Shown here: one piece after another, positions 1 through 11,974 of the stretch
How positions within the stretch are numbered: the first letter of the stretch is position 1
Layout of the letters: each line of letters opens with the position of its first letter
Assembly (NCBI GenBank): GCA_948470475.1
Contig: OX419336.1
Coordinates: 660,001-724,000 of the forward strand
Direction of reading: 5' to 3'
DNA: 64,000 nucleotides
Origin: Galaxea fascicularis
Taxonomy: Eukaryota > Cnidaria > Anthozoa > Scleractinia > Euphylliidae
The notes under the pieces: generated by a model
The model's input: only the letters and a program-made list of their open reading frames with translations
Told to the model about the DNA's origin: nothing
The model's database searches: none
Made by a program: the position numbers and the translations under genes

Positions 1-43
1 CATGTGATGCCCTCCCTTCTAAAATGTGATATCCTTTCAACAG

Positions 44-3000
44 GAACTGTCTGCAGCAGGTTTATCTTTAGTGTTCACAGAGAAGAATCTTGTTGATCAC
101 GTTTGGCGAGATCACTGCCGACCTGATCCACCCAATGAAGGGGTCATGGTGCTGGACATGTCCTTTACAGGTTTTTCAGTTGCAACTTCTGATTTGAAAC
201 AAAAAAGTGTTTTACATTCAATATGTGCTACCTTAGGCTGTGACGTTTATTTCTTTCCGTAAGCTAGGTGATGTTGTGGTATGAAATAGTACAGATTGGA
301 GGTCACCAGGTTTCTAGTTTAAGGAATTTAAATCATGTTTTAGGATGTCATTGCAGCTTAAGCCTCACAATAATATTATTGTCAATTTCTTCACATACAT
401 AAATATTAGTTGACTGATGCATGCAAACAGATCCTAAAATATTTAGGCTTTCATGTACAACAGGCCCTCACTATTAAAATAGTGGTCTGAGAGGTTTGTT
501 TAAAATGATCCCCATGCAGTTTGATGAGAAGTCATTAGTCTTTATTGAGGAAATTAAATAAGAAGCTTCTGCAATTCAGCCAGTGGTTGCCAGTTGTGAT
601 TTTAATAATAAGCGATTTGTCATATACTGTGGACCCTTTTTAAGAGTACATAATTTAGCAGGGAAACAGTTGTAGTTCCTTAAGATTTTCTTCAGGTATT
701 AACTAATACATTAATACTAATACATAGTCTTGGAATTAACACTTTTAGGTAAAAGCTGGCAAGATAAGGTAAAAGAAGTTAGAGAAAAACTAGTAAAGAA
801 GAAGGCTGATGTGTTGGTGGTGACAGCATTGGATGAAATTGCTTGTAAGGATTTATAAAAATGATGGATAATCTAGACAGTAAACCTTTCATGAGTAGAT
901 TATGTAATTGCGGGCCCAAGAGAGGCCCGCAACCCTAATCTTGACAGTGATCAGCGGATTGCGTATTACGCGTGCGCGCCATGTTTATAACATGGACGCT
1001 GAAACCTGAAATTGAAATTTTGTTCTGCAACTAAGAACAATCAGAATGCGAAAAATGTGTCATTATAACAGTTTGTAACATGGGATAAAAAAAATCACAG
1101 AATTATTACCTCAGAGCTAAACCTTGAATGAGAACATTAATTCCAAGCTTTCCTTACGTGATTTAGATGAAAAAATGACCTCGGCGAGGTAGAAAAGAGA
1201 ACGAAAGAAAAATCAGAACAGACAGCATATATTAAAACAACGCGTGAATTATTCGGTGTTTGAAACGGAAGCGACAATAAAGCTTGCTTTTGGATAATTT
1301 CACCCTTAAAAGCTAGCAAATTACTTTCTGTATCCTTACAATGTCCTGTCTTGCATCTCTGAAAGATTTTGCCTCAATTTTGAGCAAATAAACATTCCTC
1401 CACGACCGGTGCCTTCTTCCTCCTTGATCGAATATTTAATTAGCTAACTAGTGAGAATCGAAAGTAACGCCAATTTTCTGTCACGCTTTCAAAACAAGGC
1501 ACACATTACCATCTTCTCTATAATTGCCAACATCTAAACAAAAGCTCTTAAAGTGCATTCAGGCCCGCACTTTCTAACCTGTGGTTACTACTAGTAATAA
1601 ATGGTAATTTGTTTGCTTATCATGGTAATTTTTGCTACTGCAATTGGCTTGCCATTTAATCTTCTGACAACTCTACATTAGCTGTAAGAATGCAATACAT
1701 TGTGTTTGATATCAATAATGACTAAAATTTATATTTAACAAATTTATTATTCACTGAAAGCAAAGTGAATATTGTTGATGTTGAATAATCCCTGAGACAG
1801 AGTAGAGGGGATTGTTCAACAATATTCACTGAGCCTGAGGTAAAATTTAGTTAAATGTCAATTTAACAAAGTTAGCTGCCACGAGCTTTGTGCATGGCCA
1901 GCGGTCAATCTCACAAGTGCAGGCTCACGTGGAATGTTGCAGCTCGATCTTCATGTTCTCAGTGCATTTTTGGACCGGGCATTTTCAGTGGTCCTGAGTG
2001 GTTTGGAGAGCTCTGTTGTTTTCAAGCATTCCCCCACCCTCCCCACCCTCGTTGATTTTATTCCCCCCCTCCACTGATCTAATCAGTGTTGACAGGTGCC
2101 TGGAATGCGGGGATTTGCCAGCCATGGGGGCAGTATTCTATCTGGGGGCTGGCTGGACACAGTGGAAACCCCTGGATACTCCAGGCACCCACCTTCCATT
2201 TTAAGCCAGGCAGCGGTTAATATATTGTTTTAGTATAATTTTAGAGCTGAAGAAAGAGTTTCCAGAGCAGTAATTGTATGACATTAATTCATCATTCTCG
2301 GCAGTCAATATAAAGCAAAACAAAATTGCAGTACCCCACAGGTGCATGTGACATTTACACTGGAAATGAAATGTGTTGATTACTGATTTCTCTGTTCTTC
2401 AGCTCTGAAATTATACTAATTGTTATTCATACTAAAATGCTTGCCAAGAGAGCTTCCGATGGGCTAAATATCAAGTTGTAATGTGAATAGTAATTTGTGA
2501 ATGATACACGTACAAATACTAGGTTTCAGCTCCCAAGTTTGTGAATTTCTTTTGATGTGTTCATGTAGAAGTTTAACTGACATACATGTAGAGCTGAGGA
2601 AGGACCATATCTACTATACGATGTTCTACCCACTGAACTGATTTTCCTTCGCAAATATTTTTCAAGGCTTAACTGTTTTCATAATAAATATACTTGTTTT
2701 TGATTTCTTATGAATTATTTTTTGCAAGGGTTATTTAACTTACGAGGCTCTGATGTGGATTACAATCCAGTCTTCTTTGCTTATGCCATGATCAGACAAG
2801 ATGAAGTAAGGTAAGTTATCAGAGGAGGAGAATTCTTCAATCTACCTTTATCCACTGGGGTGCAACAGGAATTCATCTCAGTTTGTGTTTTCTTGTTTGC
2901 AAATGGTGAAGTGACAGAAGTAATGCTCACTAAAGATTATAGTTTAGACTAAACTTCTACTACTTTTGCTAAGGGTGAAGTGAGCACGACTTTCCTTGAT

Positions 3001-6000
3001 CTTGTACCAAGAGAATTAAACAATGATAACCTTTACTTCCTGTTGGCATGTTTGCAGTTTGTTCATAGATGTGTCAAAAATTGACAAAGCAGTTTCCAGA
3101 CATCTCAGCTTGGGCAGTTCTGATGACATCATTGAGACAAAAGTAACTGTTTGTCCATATGAGGGGATTTGGGATGCTGTCCATGAAGCCGCCAAAAATG
3201 GATCTCGCATTTGGGTGAGAATTATGTCTGAAAACTTCATTTGCGTACAGGATTCCTTAATAAGGTTTGTAGCAAACCAGTTTTGAAATTTATTGAGCTG
3301 TAAGTTCTGAGAGTTTAACTTAAAGCCAATCTCCCTGATATCTGTAGTAAAACCAGAACCAGCGAACAGCTTGAAATGGGGTGTGACTAGAGCACGGTCT
3401 GTTCATAGTTGGACATTTGACAAGGAATTAAGTAGAACAATATGTGCTGTATTAAAGTCGAGAGCTATATCTTGTTATTTGTAGTATGAAGTTTTCTCAC
3501 CATATCTATTAATTACTTTTTACAGATTAGCTCATCTTCCAGTGCAGCATTAGCAAGACTTGTTCCAAAGGTACCGTACAACAGGCATAGCCGTTATTTT
3601 TTGTTGTTGATGAAAACAAGTACAAAACTGATGGCAACAAACCAATCATATCGTAGCCCTGGATCAGTATTATGCATGGCTTTATGTTTATTTGTGTGCG
3701 TGTGTGTGTACCTTGCAGACTCATCTCATTTCTGACCCATCACCAATTGCGCACAGTAAAGCAGTCAAGAACGCGGTGGAAATTGAGGGCATGAAACAAG
3801 CTCATGTGAGTTATAATAACCTTGCAACAGTATGGATAATGGGTCTCTGGTCTAGTAGGTACTTGTGAGAACGGCTTGTCAGGATGAATGGGGGTGATTA
3901 GTCTCACTGAAATAGGATAAATAGTTAAAGTGGAGGGTATCGGTCACTTCATTCCATGGTCGATCGTTTTATAATAGAAGTCAGATCGGTCCACATGTCT
4001 ATCTATCTATATTATTGTTTGAGTCATATGGATAGATATTAAACTCTAAATGTATTGCTCCACTAGTACACTGAATAAGAGGTCAGGACGATAAATTGTT
4101 CATACAATCGATCGATTGAGGTCCATTTCACTATAAACGGTATATAACAACTCTGCATGTAGACGGATGATGAACTGTTTGAAGTTGTCACCGACAAGCT
4201 TCAGTTGGTAGAGCTCCGGACAACCTTCGCAGGATCCAACCCCATCTGGACCAAGACTCAGGGTCTTTAAACCCCCCGTTCACACGTATTCGGGTATTTT
4301 TGAATCCGCAACTTTTTCTTTGCAGATGCGCCTTTCGTCCACACGTATCCGGCAAATTCGGTATGCGAATCTGCAACCCTTTTAATTCGCTCTTCAGAGT
4401 GGAAATGTTTGTATACGCTAAGAATCCGAAATCGTGGACGGCCGAATCCGGATATTTTTTAGTCCGATGTCGCATCAAAATCGGATCCAGTCTTGCCGCC
4501 AAGCTCGCATGCCCTCAATGGCGCACAGAGGAGTCCTGGATACTAGAGTGAATCCGGATACGCGTGGGTGGGCAAATTCGACTTGAATACGCTACGTGTT
4601 GAAAATTTTTTGAATCCGCAAAGAAAAAGTTGCGGTTTATAAAATATTCGGATACGTGTGGACGGGGCCTAAATAACTTCGTAACCTCGTAAAATGATAA
4701 TACATTTTATACGAGAAGCTGAAGCTCTGCATAGTTATTTTAATTTGTGTTCAAAGTTTGATATACACACAACCTCAGTTCAGGTACAAGGTGCTCGTAA
4801 GTTTTGTGTTGAAGTTCTCACGTTCACTCAGCGATGCACTGGATTTATTAGAAGAACACAATTTATTTCTATTTTATTTCCATTCAGATACGAGACGCTG
4901 TCGCTCTGTGTGAATACTTCTCATGGCTTGAGCAAGAAGTTCCAAAAGATGAACTAACTGAGGTCACCGGTGCAACTAAACTGGAGGAACTGAGAAGGTA
5001 AGAGAGTTGAAAAGCTGTTCACATAGTCTGAAATATGAGCCGTCTCCACCCCCTAAGCTTCAGGGGGAGAGGACACGGTAAATAGTAAACAGTAAATAAT
5101 CTTTTTCTGGCTTGCCTTTATGATGTTTTCAAAAATACATCTCAAGTTCATTCCCATAATTTAACGGGGTCGTCTCACAATTTGTTCATCCCCAGGCCGC
5201 TTTCTGAAGCAGGGAAACGTAGTTTTCGCTATCGTGGTGCTAAGCTCTGGAACAGCCTTCCCACTCAAGCTAAAAATAAAACAACTTTGAAGTCTTTTAA
5301 AGAATCCCTGCCAGCAAACTATGGTTATTTATATTTACAATGTTTTCTACCATCACTGCTCTTTTCATAGTTTTTATTTAATTACTGTAAGTGTAATTAT
5401 AATACTGTTGGTTTTAAATTGTAAATAAACAGCTCGATGGAAGAGCATATTTTATTTGTATATATAAATTGATACCGTGTTTTCATAAAGCTTATGATGA
5501 TGATGATGGGAGGTGGGGAGTGCCCCCGTGTGGGTGGCAGTTGACATTTCAGACTACTGTTCACAGTACAAGGCAAGTGCCCCCGTGAAGGTGTCTATTG
5601 CAGGCGACTGGTTTTTGCGGTTGTAAGGGGACAATGTGTGTGTTTGGGATTTTAAATCGACGCCCGCCATTTCACTTTGCGCCGCCGCTAAATGTGTAGG
5701 TAGTTTCTAATCTTTTGATCACTCCCACAGCTTTCTTTGCAAAGATGGTGCCGTTTCTTGCGAGGGAAATTGTTTTAGTCAGTCAGAATATGTATAACAT
5801 TCCTTATCTCTAATTATGAATTCTACGATTTGATTGTTGTTGTTGTTTCAGAGAGCAAGAGAATTTCGTAAGCCTGAGCTTCGAAACTATTTCAGCTGTC
5901 GGGTCCAATGGGGCAATCATTCACTACAGGTACGCTTGTCAAGAGAAACAAAGATTGTATGGTTTGATACTGGTCATGTCCAGCCAAAGTGGTGCCTGTG

Positions 6001-9000
6001 CCGTAAAGATCATATTTTTCCGTTAATTATTCAGTAACTGGGAGATGAAACTATTTTGGTCTGATTATTTGCAGACCAGCTGAGGAAACAGACCGTGTGA
6101 TATCCAATCAAGAACTGTACTTATGCGACTCCGGGGCACAGTTCAGGTAAACTTGCTTTGGTATGGGCGAAGTAACTGCTGTAGCTTTTAGCTCGTCAGT
6201 ACATTTTTTACAGTAATGGTAAAGTTTGGCTTTTACATTACAGGGACGGCACCACTGATGTGACGCGCACTTGGCATTTTGGCGCTCCTACTAAGTGGGA
6301 ACGAGTAAGCCATTTTTCAAGTAACACTGATTTTTTAGTTTTTGAACTGATTTCTTTACGGTGGCCGATTACTTTATCAACTCAGTCGATGGAACCAAAT
6401 TTTCGTGTACCGCTCCCCCACCGATGCAGTACCACAATCACCCCATCTAAACGAGAGGGGTCCGGCATCCAGAAGTATGTTCGCGGACACTACGAAAGAA
6501 ATTTTTTGAACCTGGCCTGAAGCAATTCTTATCGTGTCAGAGATAGCACTGTGTTACGACATATGCTTCAGTAAAATAAGCTAAGATGTGGCTTCACGCT
6601 TAGTAAAAGGTGTTTTTATCGTCCTTCCCACGGCATCCCTGTCATGATTCATAAATGTCTATATCAACAGAGTTTCCCCAGCAATCATGATGTTATTTTC
6701 GCGGTCGCCTTTCAGCCTTTCCGATGACCAAGTATTTGCTTTGAAGGAGAAAAGCAAGAGTATTTTGAAAGACAAATTGCTGCCTTTTTTTAATTTAAAG
6801 GAGTGTTTCACTCGAGTTCTGAAGGGACATATTGCACTTGCGAGGGCTGTTTTCCCAAACAAGACAACAGGTAAGCACCGACTTTGACGTCGTTTAGTTA
6901 ACTGTTCTGGTCTTAATTCAGCACAACTTTTATGCCTTTATAACTTAGTGCTTGAACATGATGTCAAGACGACATTGAGTGCTGTCTTTGTTAATGATTT
7001 TAAGTTTCACATACCGTATGTTCAAGTTCAAGTTCAAGTTTCACATACCGTTTTGGTAACGGAAACTCACAGGTTAGTGAGTGGTGAATTTCGTCTTCCA
7101 CGGATTCTTCTTGGTTTTTCAGGTCACAGGTTAGATAGCTTAGCCCGCATGGCCTTGTGGGAAGTCGGACTGGACTATTTGCATGGAACAGGTCACGGGA
7201 TTGGTTCATATTTAAATGTACACGAAGGTAGGTTATAATGTCATTGCGCATGCTCAGTCCAGAAGTACACTGAGAGGTTGCAAACTTGCAGATAAAGATG
7301 TTTATAAGTTGACGAATGATATTTAGTTTCTTGTACACATTCTTGTCGTTACAAACGCTCAAGTGTATGATCCGGTTAAATCCGGTTTTTGCCGATATGA
7401 TAGTGAGAATTACCAAGGCCCGATTCGGTTCTGTGTTATCCGCCTCAGCCTTCGACTTCAGCAGATAAAGTTAACCTCTGTCATGATATTTTTCACTACC
7501 TTGCTCAATCTCATCCAGTAATTGTTTAATAATGGTTAGAATTAATCGGTTTGCGAACACAGACTGGGGTGTTGAGTTCCAACCGTATCATTGTAGGTCC
7601 CCAAGGGATCAGTCTCCGGAGCAGAGAGAATGAAGCTCCGCTGGAAGCAGGAATGATGGTCACAGACGGTACGTACAAGTTCACATTATTTCTCGTCACC
7701 ATTATATCTTACATGTAAGTTAGGAACCATTTACCGGAAGTTACAAACGGGCGGGTGTTAACATCATAAAGCAGCTAAGTGACACGTTAGCAAACGGTTT
7801 TTTTTTTGTAAATTTAATCTTTTGAACATTTTCCCTTGTAGCTCTGTTTGTTACTGCTTTAAAGTTTGTCTTAAGTTGTACAACAACTGTGAAGAAGATC
7901 TTAAAGTATTAATATGGCGACAAAACGTACGTTGTTGCACTGCTGTTAACAGGGCTGTCATAAAGGGCCGGGGACCGGGGATTTTCTGCTCTTATTTTGA
8001 GGTATATCCCCGGCTAATTCGATCTAAAACCAGCATGTTGACTACACTACAGCAACTCGAATCGCTGGCTGTTTTTTGTATGTACCCATCTACTTAAAAA
8101 ATTAGTGAGAGCTTTGAGTTAAGACTGAAAGGGAAATTCTTGACAAAAGCAAAACCAATTTTAGCTGTATTTTGTTTGTTTCCTTGTGTGGTTAGAGCCT
8201 GGTTATTATGAAGATGGTGCGTTTGGCATCCGCATTGAGAACGTGCTTCTTGTAAAACCAGTTGAACTAGAGGTAAGGGCAGCCAGTAATGGCTGAATTC
8301 CCTGGTCACATGTTTTCCAGTCTTTTACTCTGTGGTCTCATTATATAATCTGTAATTTTCGGTCTTATTTTTGGACAGAACAACTTTAAAAGCAGAGGTT
8401 ATTTGGGCTTTGAACCAGTCACTCTGGTAAGCATTCTTTATTAGTGGAATTTGTTATACCTTGTTGATGTTCTGTTTAACGACCTGAAGAGGTGATCGGC
8501 TGGTTTGGCTTCTGGCACTTACTCTATCGCACTCTTAACAACAAAAATCGAAAAGAAAAACGACAACAAAAAAGAGCTGGAATTGTCATCATCTGTTTCA
8601 GTGATTTGCCCTAGATTTCTCAAGCTGATCTGTGATCTCTTGGGCCCGCAAAGTTTTTATCTTCGCATTACGGAGAAGATGGAATACCTGGTACTTTGTT
8701 GTTGTTTTTTTAATATTCGCTAATGATCTCTAGCTTGACTAACTCATTTTAAAGGGAGTCGTAAAGAGTAACAGCCGGGAAATTGACGTTCTCTATTAAT
8801 AATACTATTTTTTTTGTCGATGAAAGAGTTACGGATTTCTGTTTTAATAGTAATGTCCTCCCTGTGTTTCTAGTTTCCGATCCAAACCAAGCTTCTTCTG
8901 CCGTCCATGCTAACATCTGATGAGGTTAGTCATCCGGTTTTGATAAATTTTGTACGCTTGATTAATGTTGTTGAAGTTCATGCCACAAGTCTCCTTCAGA

Positions 9001-9374
9001 CGGCAAGGTAGATCGGTTTGCAAACCATTGTTTTAACGCGGCACTACCAAGTATGTGTCTGAATTGTATTAGCTGTGGCGTTTGAAGTGCAAATGTTTAG
9101 CAAAGCAAACTGAAAGTCGTCAAGATAAGAGACAGCTTCAGTTTCTCGTCAGTACTTTGTCCACATGTTAGCAATTTTGCTAAGTATGGTTCTGCATAAA
9201 TAACTGTATATATAGTCATGCGTGTCACGAATGCTTGAACGTTTGCCATTGCAGGTTGAGTGGATTAACTGGTATCATGGTTTATGCGCAGAGAAAGTTG
9301 GCGCCGCTTTAAGAGAACAGGGCCGCACAAGCGCACTCAACTGGCTCCTAAAGGAAACAGTTCCTCTCGGATGA
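44..9374 (+). CDS. XPNPEP1: Xaa-Pro aminopeptidase 1 (aminopeptidase P), 3' portion, 17 exons
   Basis: Cytosolic metallo-exopeptidase (M24B) that removes an N-terminal residue preceding proline. The 5' exons lie outside the window. Exons: 44-170, 749-844, 2729-2810, 3058-3214, 3526-3570, 3719-3805, 4888-4997, 5852-5929, 6075-6146, 6244-6304, 6801-6870, 7123-7227, 7597-7668, 8196-8272, 8379-8426, 8874-8924, 9255-9374 (stop TGA). All joins keep phase and give 485 residues; animal XPNPEP1 is about 620, so roughly the first 140 are missing. Numbered from the first residue encoded here, the metal ligands of the pita-bread fold are present: D279 and D290 ([16 protein letters not shown]), H353 (HGTGHGIG), E388 (DEPGYYEDG) and E402 (IRIENV). 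The protein aligns almost without gaps to the human protein as I remember it, with one extra residue between H353 and E388. Its introns hold a MITE (4268-4671) and a LINE tail (5143-5510). Confidence 0.96.
1764..1830. repeat. Short inverted repeat (MITE-like hairpin) in intron
   Basis: AGTGAATATTGTTGATG at the left is mirrored by CAACAATATTCACT at the right, with further pairing of AATAATCCCT against GGGGATTGTT. It lies in the intron between the second and third exons of the aminopeptidase gene. Probably the remnant of a palindromic non-autonomous transposon. Confidence 0.5.
2093..2200. repeat. Imperfect hairpin repeat in intron
   Basis: GGTGCCTGGAATGCGGGG near the left end pairs with CCCCTGGATACTCCAGGCACC at the right, with GCCAGCC / GGCTGGC inside. 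This is another small palindromic repeat in the same 1.9-kb intron. Confidence 0.5.
4268..4671. mobile_element. MITE with long terminal inverted repeats
   Basis: The left end (CCCCCGTTCACACGTATTCG, then a GAATCCGCAACTTTTTCTTT stretch) is the reverse complement of the right end (AAAGAAAAAGTTGCGG, then CGGATACGTGTGGACGGGG). It sits in the intron before the exon at 4888. No transposase fits in 400 bp and the open frames inside are accidental. The exact target duplication is unclear. Confidence 0.75.
5143..5510 (+). mobile_element. 5'-truncated non-LTR retrotransposon (CR1/L2/jockey-like) 3' end
   Basis: From 5143 to 5370 the plus strand encodes a reverse-transcriptase C-terminal tail: [17 protein letters not shown], then a [10 protein letters not shown] block and a stop. 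The K-R-S-F-x-Y-x-G-x-x-x-W-N-S-L-P signature is common to the ends of CR1/L2/jockey-type ORF2 proteins. An A/T-rich 3' region follows and ends in a TGATGA run near 5495-5508, like the microsatellite tails of these elements. It lies inside an aminopeptidase intron, and only about 370 bp remain. Confidence 0.75.
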
Positions 9375-9487
9375 TTGGGTCCCCTATGCCTTCTGCGCAC
9401 TCAGTACTCGCAGATACAACTGAACTTTCTCCTCTGACGATCAACAATAATCTTTTTCTGACTGACGAAAACAGTTGACCTTTTCTT

Positions 9488-9493
9488 AATAAA
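9488..9493 (+). promoter_or_regulatory. Polyadenylation signal AATAAA of XPNPEP1
   Basis: AATAAA lies 114 bases after the stop codon of the aminopeptidase gene. It is the first canonical signal downstream. Confidence 0.7.
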
Positions 9494-10484
9494 TATAATG
9501 TTAGTGTAAATAGTAGTGTTGGTTCATTTAGCCCTTGTTTTGGTTTTTAGCGCTGAGCAAAAGCAAAAAACCTCTTTGCTTATTTTCTCGACGAGGTTTA
9601 TTGGTTTAAAATTAGCTTTCGCGTCTGCCTAAGTGATCCAGCACTGTAGCCACACTTCCTCTGGAAGTCACCTCCAACCGAGGAAAATATAGTTTTGAAC
9701 ACATACGTCCGGGCCAATCAGTAAGGAAATTTAGTTCACCTTAGAAATGAACGTCCATAGTCTGAAATTGGGTTAATATGTCTATACTCTCTTTAAAGCA
9801 AAGATAACGTATCGTATCGTATCGTATCGAAATGTCAGCCGTCTTCTCCCCCTAACCCGCGCATTTCAGAGTAGCGCGCGCGAGACTCGCTCGGTTTTCA
9901 GTGATTAGCTCTTCTCTTCTCTCGCGGCTACTGCACGGAGAGAGCAAGCGTCCAGAGCTTCCTAAATGAAATGACGTTACATTTCTATTACCAATTAAAC
10001 ATGCTTGAGGTATATTTTTTAAACGTTTACTGAGGACGATTCCATCGTAACACTTGATTGGTTTATTTTTATAATGTGGTTAGTCAATGAGAAAAACCAC
10101 GAAGACGGCGTCCATGTCGCTTCTCACTCCTGCTGCTAAGACGCCATGCATAATATCACCGTCTCCCAGGTAGAAAAGGGCCACCTGCAATCAGTTCAAC
10201 TGAATGATTTATCTGCATTCTCGGCCGGAAATGCGGTAGACGTAAAAAGATGGAACCCGTCAGTCACAAACCGCAGTCAAACTGCAGACTATGGTCATAC
10301 AATTTTGTGGTCGTGTCTTCATTTTTTAGTCGTTGGAAGTCGTATTATTACATGTAATTTACGGAAAATGGTGCATGAAAAAAGTCATTTCAAGCAAGCT
10401 GTAATCATCCTCTCTCAAAGTGTTCGAAAAAGTTTTCTCGACAAGTAAGAGTTGTGTGGTCCAAGAAAAAGCTGTTTGGGTCGT
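9494..10484. other. Intergenic, no supported gene
   Basis: Between the aminopeptidase poly(A) signal and the end of the next gene I see only an ATCGT microsatellite (about 9810-9830) and ordinary A/T-rich sequence. A 100-codon plus-strand frame at 10146-10448 has no recognisable motif and no convincing splice context, so it is not called. Confidence 0.5.
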
Positions 10485-11974
10485 TTAATTCAAAGGGGAG
10501 AGGAAAAAGTGACTCACTCTTTTGTTGTCTTTTGACACAAGCGCATTGATGTATGCCTTAGTTGCTTGCTCTGCATCATCACGATTGCTCAGCATGTCTT
10601 GAATGTACAACTCTGTCTTGTATAAGTTGAAAGAAACAACGACAGAATTATGCACTTTTAATAACCTATCATTATAAGAAGGAGTGGTCCTACAGGAACA
10701 GGCTGCTAAATGGATGGATCCGGAACAGGGGATATTGAATATTTTCTGACTTGTTAACTGATCGAATAGGGCATTTATCGGAAACCTTGGTTGAAAACCT
10801 TTGGTTTGTCATTCCCAATCTTCCGTCAAGGAACAGTGGCGGATGGAGACCTTGTGGCGAGAGGTGTCCTTTCTTCCAGCAGGTAAATATGGCTTTTAAA
10901 AATCGCTACGTTATTAAACCAAGTACACAACCAATTTTACTCTTGCAAAAGTTACATGGTAAAAGGTCTTGCTTGTTCTCTGACCTGACAAAACCTCTTC
11001 TTTTAAAAAAGGTTTTATAAAACAAAAGAAAACTTTACAAATTAAACACCATAAACACTAGGTTGTATTGATGACATTCCACACTCACCATGAAATCATC
11101 AGGTTTGGTCATTTTCTCAGTGATGTTACTGCGCTCTTCTGGTGTTTCAAACGGTCCGTCGCTGGTAAATGTCATTTCCCACTCGCTGAAGAAACGTTCA
11201 ATGTCATTATACTTTGCTTTAAGATATTCACGAAACATGTCTTTGGCCTCGGATTCCAGCTCTAAAGAAAGAAAAAAGCGTCAGTATGGTAACCATAAAA
11301 TCTCATGTACAGTTGAATCACACCGCACAGGGTTTACCCTCTTTAACTTCATAATAAGTTATTTATGTTAAAATCAGGCCCATAGCAGGGGGAGGGGCAG
11401 GTCGACAAAATGATAATGGATAGCTCCAGGGATGAATAGCCTACCTTATTATATCTCTCAATTGGTACGCCTGCTGTGATTGGTCAATTTTGCGGGCCGC
11501 TAATTTGAAAGTTTCCTTTCCCGCTCGCCCGATTAACCTCAGAGATATAATAAATATCTTACCAACCTCGTTTTTTCGGTTCGTACTGTAAGTTACGGAT
11601 CCTCGTTTTTACCCGTTGATTTATGGCTCGCGCGCTTCGCGCTTAGGCCATAAGCGAACAGGAAAAAACTCGGTCCGTAATTTACAGTACGGACCTCGAA
11701 CTCGGTTAGCACTGAAGAGGTATTTATACACTTGCTTCCTAATTTCGTACCCCAGTGTAAGTATTTCCGATCCGTAGTCAACAGCAGTTGTCAGACCGTG
11801 CATATTCTTCATTACCCATAGTAACGACTTACGTTCTTTTGAGGAAATCTTTCTGCTATACGTTCCTGTGTGATATCCATCGTTGAAGTACTTCTTCAAG
11901 TCAGTAACGTAATCAGGCTCACTGACACTGGCTGCAAGAAACCATAAATGATCCAGTTGAACCTGTTTAATCAT
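10485..11974 (-). CDS. Unrecognised small gene, three phase-compatible exons
   Basis: Minus-strand exons 11833-11931 (perhaps extending to an ATG at 11972-11974), 11089-11261 and 10485-10616 (stop TAA at 10485-10487). Donors GTAAGT and GTGAGT are strong, and the phases match at both introns. An alternative GTGAGT donor after 10518 would lead to a further exon. The product is hydrophilic, without a signal peptide or membrane segment; it includes SEPDYVTDLKKYFNDGYHTG, DMFREYLKAKYNDIERFFSE and ELYIQDMLSNRDDAEQ. The charged character suggests helices. I do not recognise the family. The 5' end is uncertain: the reading frame runs open to ATG 11974, but the TTTCTTGCAG before 11931 also looks like a real acceptor, and I found no upstream exon in the required phase. 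Confidence 0.5.
11440..11712. repeat. Two adjacent palindromic repeats (MITE-like)
   Basis: First, TTATTATATCTCTCA near 11443 mirrors CAGAGATATAATAA near 11540. Second, TTCGTACTGTAAGTTACGGA near 11580 mirrors TCCGTAATTTACAGTACGGA near 11675, around a GCGCGCTTCGCGC core. Both lie in the intron between exons 1 and 2 of the unrecognised gene. No coding capacity. Confidence 0.6.

Noticed and set aside
4188..4551. Open frames on both strands of about 80-104 codons
   Set aside because: They lie inside the palindromic MITE at 4268-4671 and mirror each other because of its inverted repeats.
10146..10448. 100-codon plus-strand frame
   Set aside because: No motif, no splice context and no poly(A) signal tied to it. 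Length alone is not enough here.
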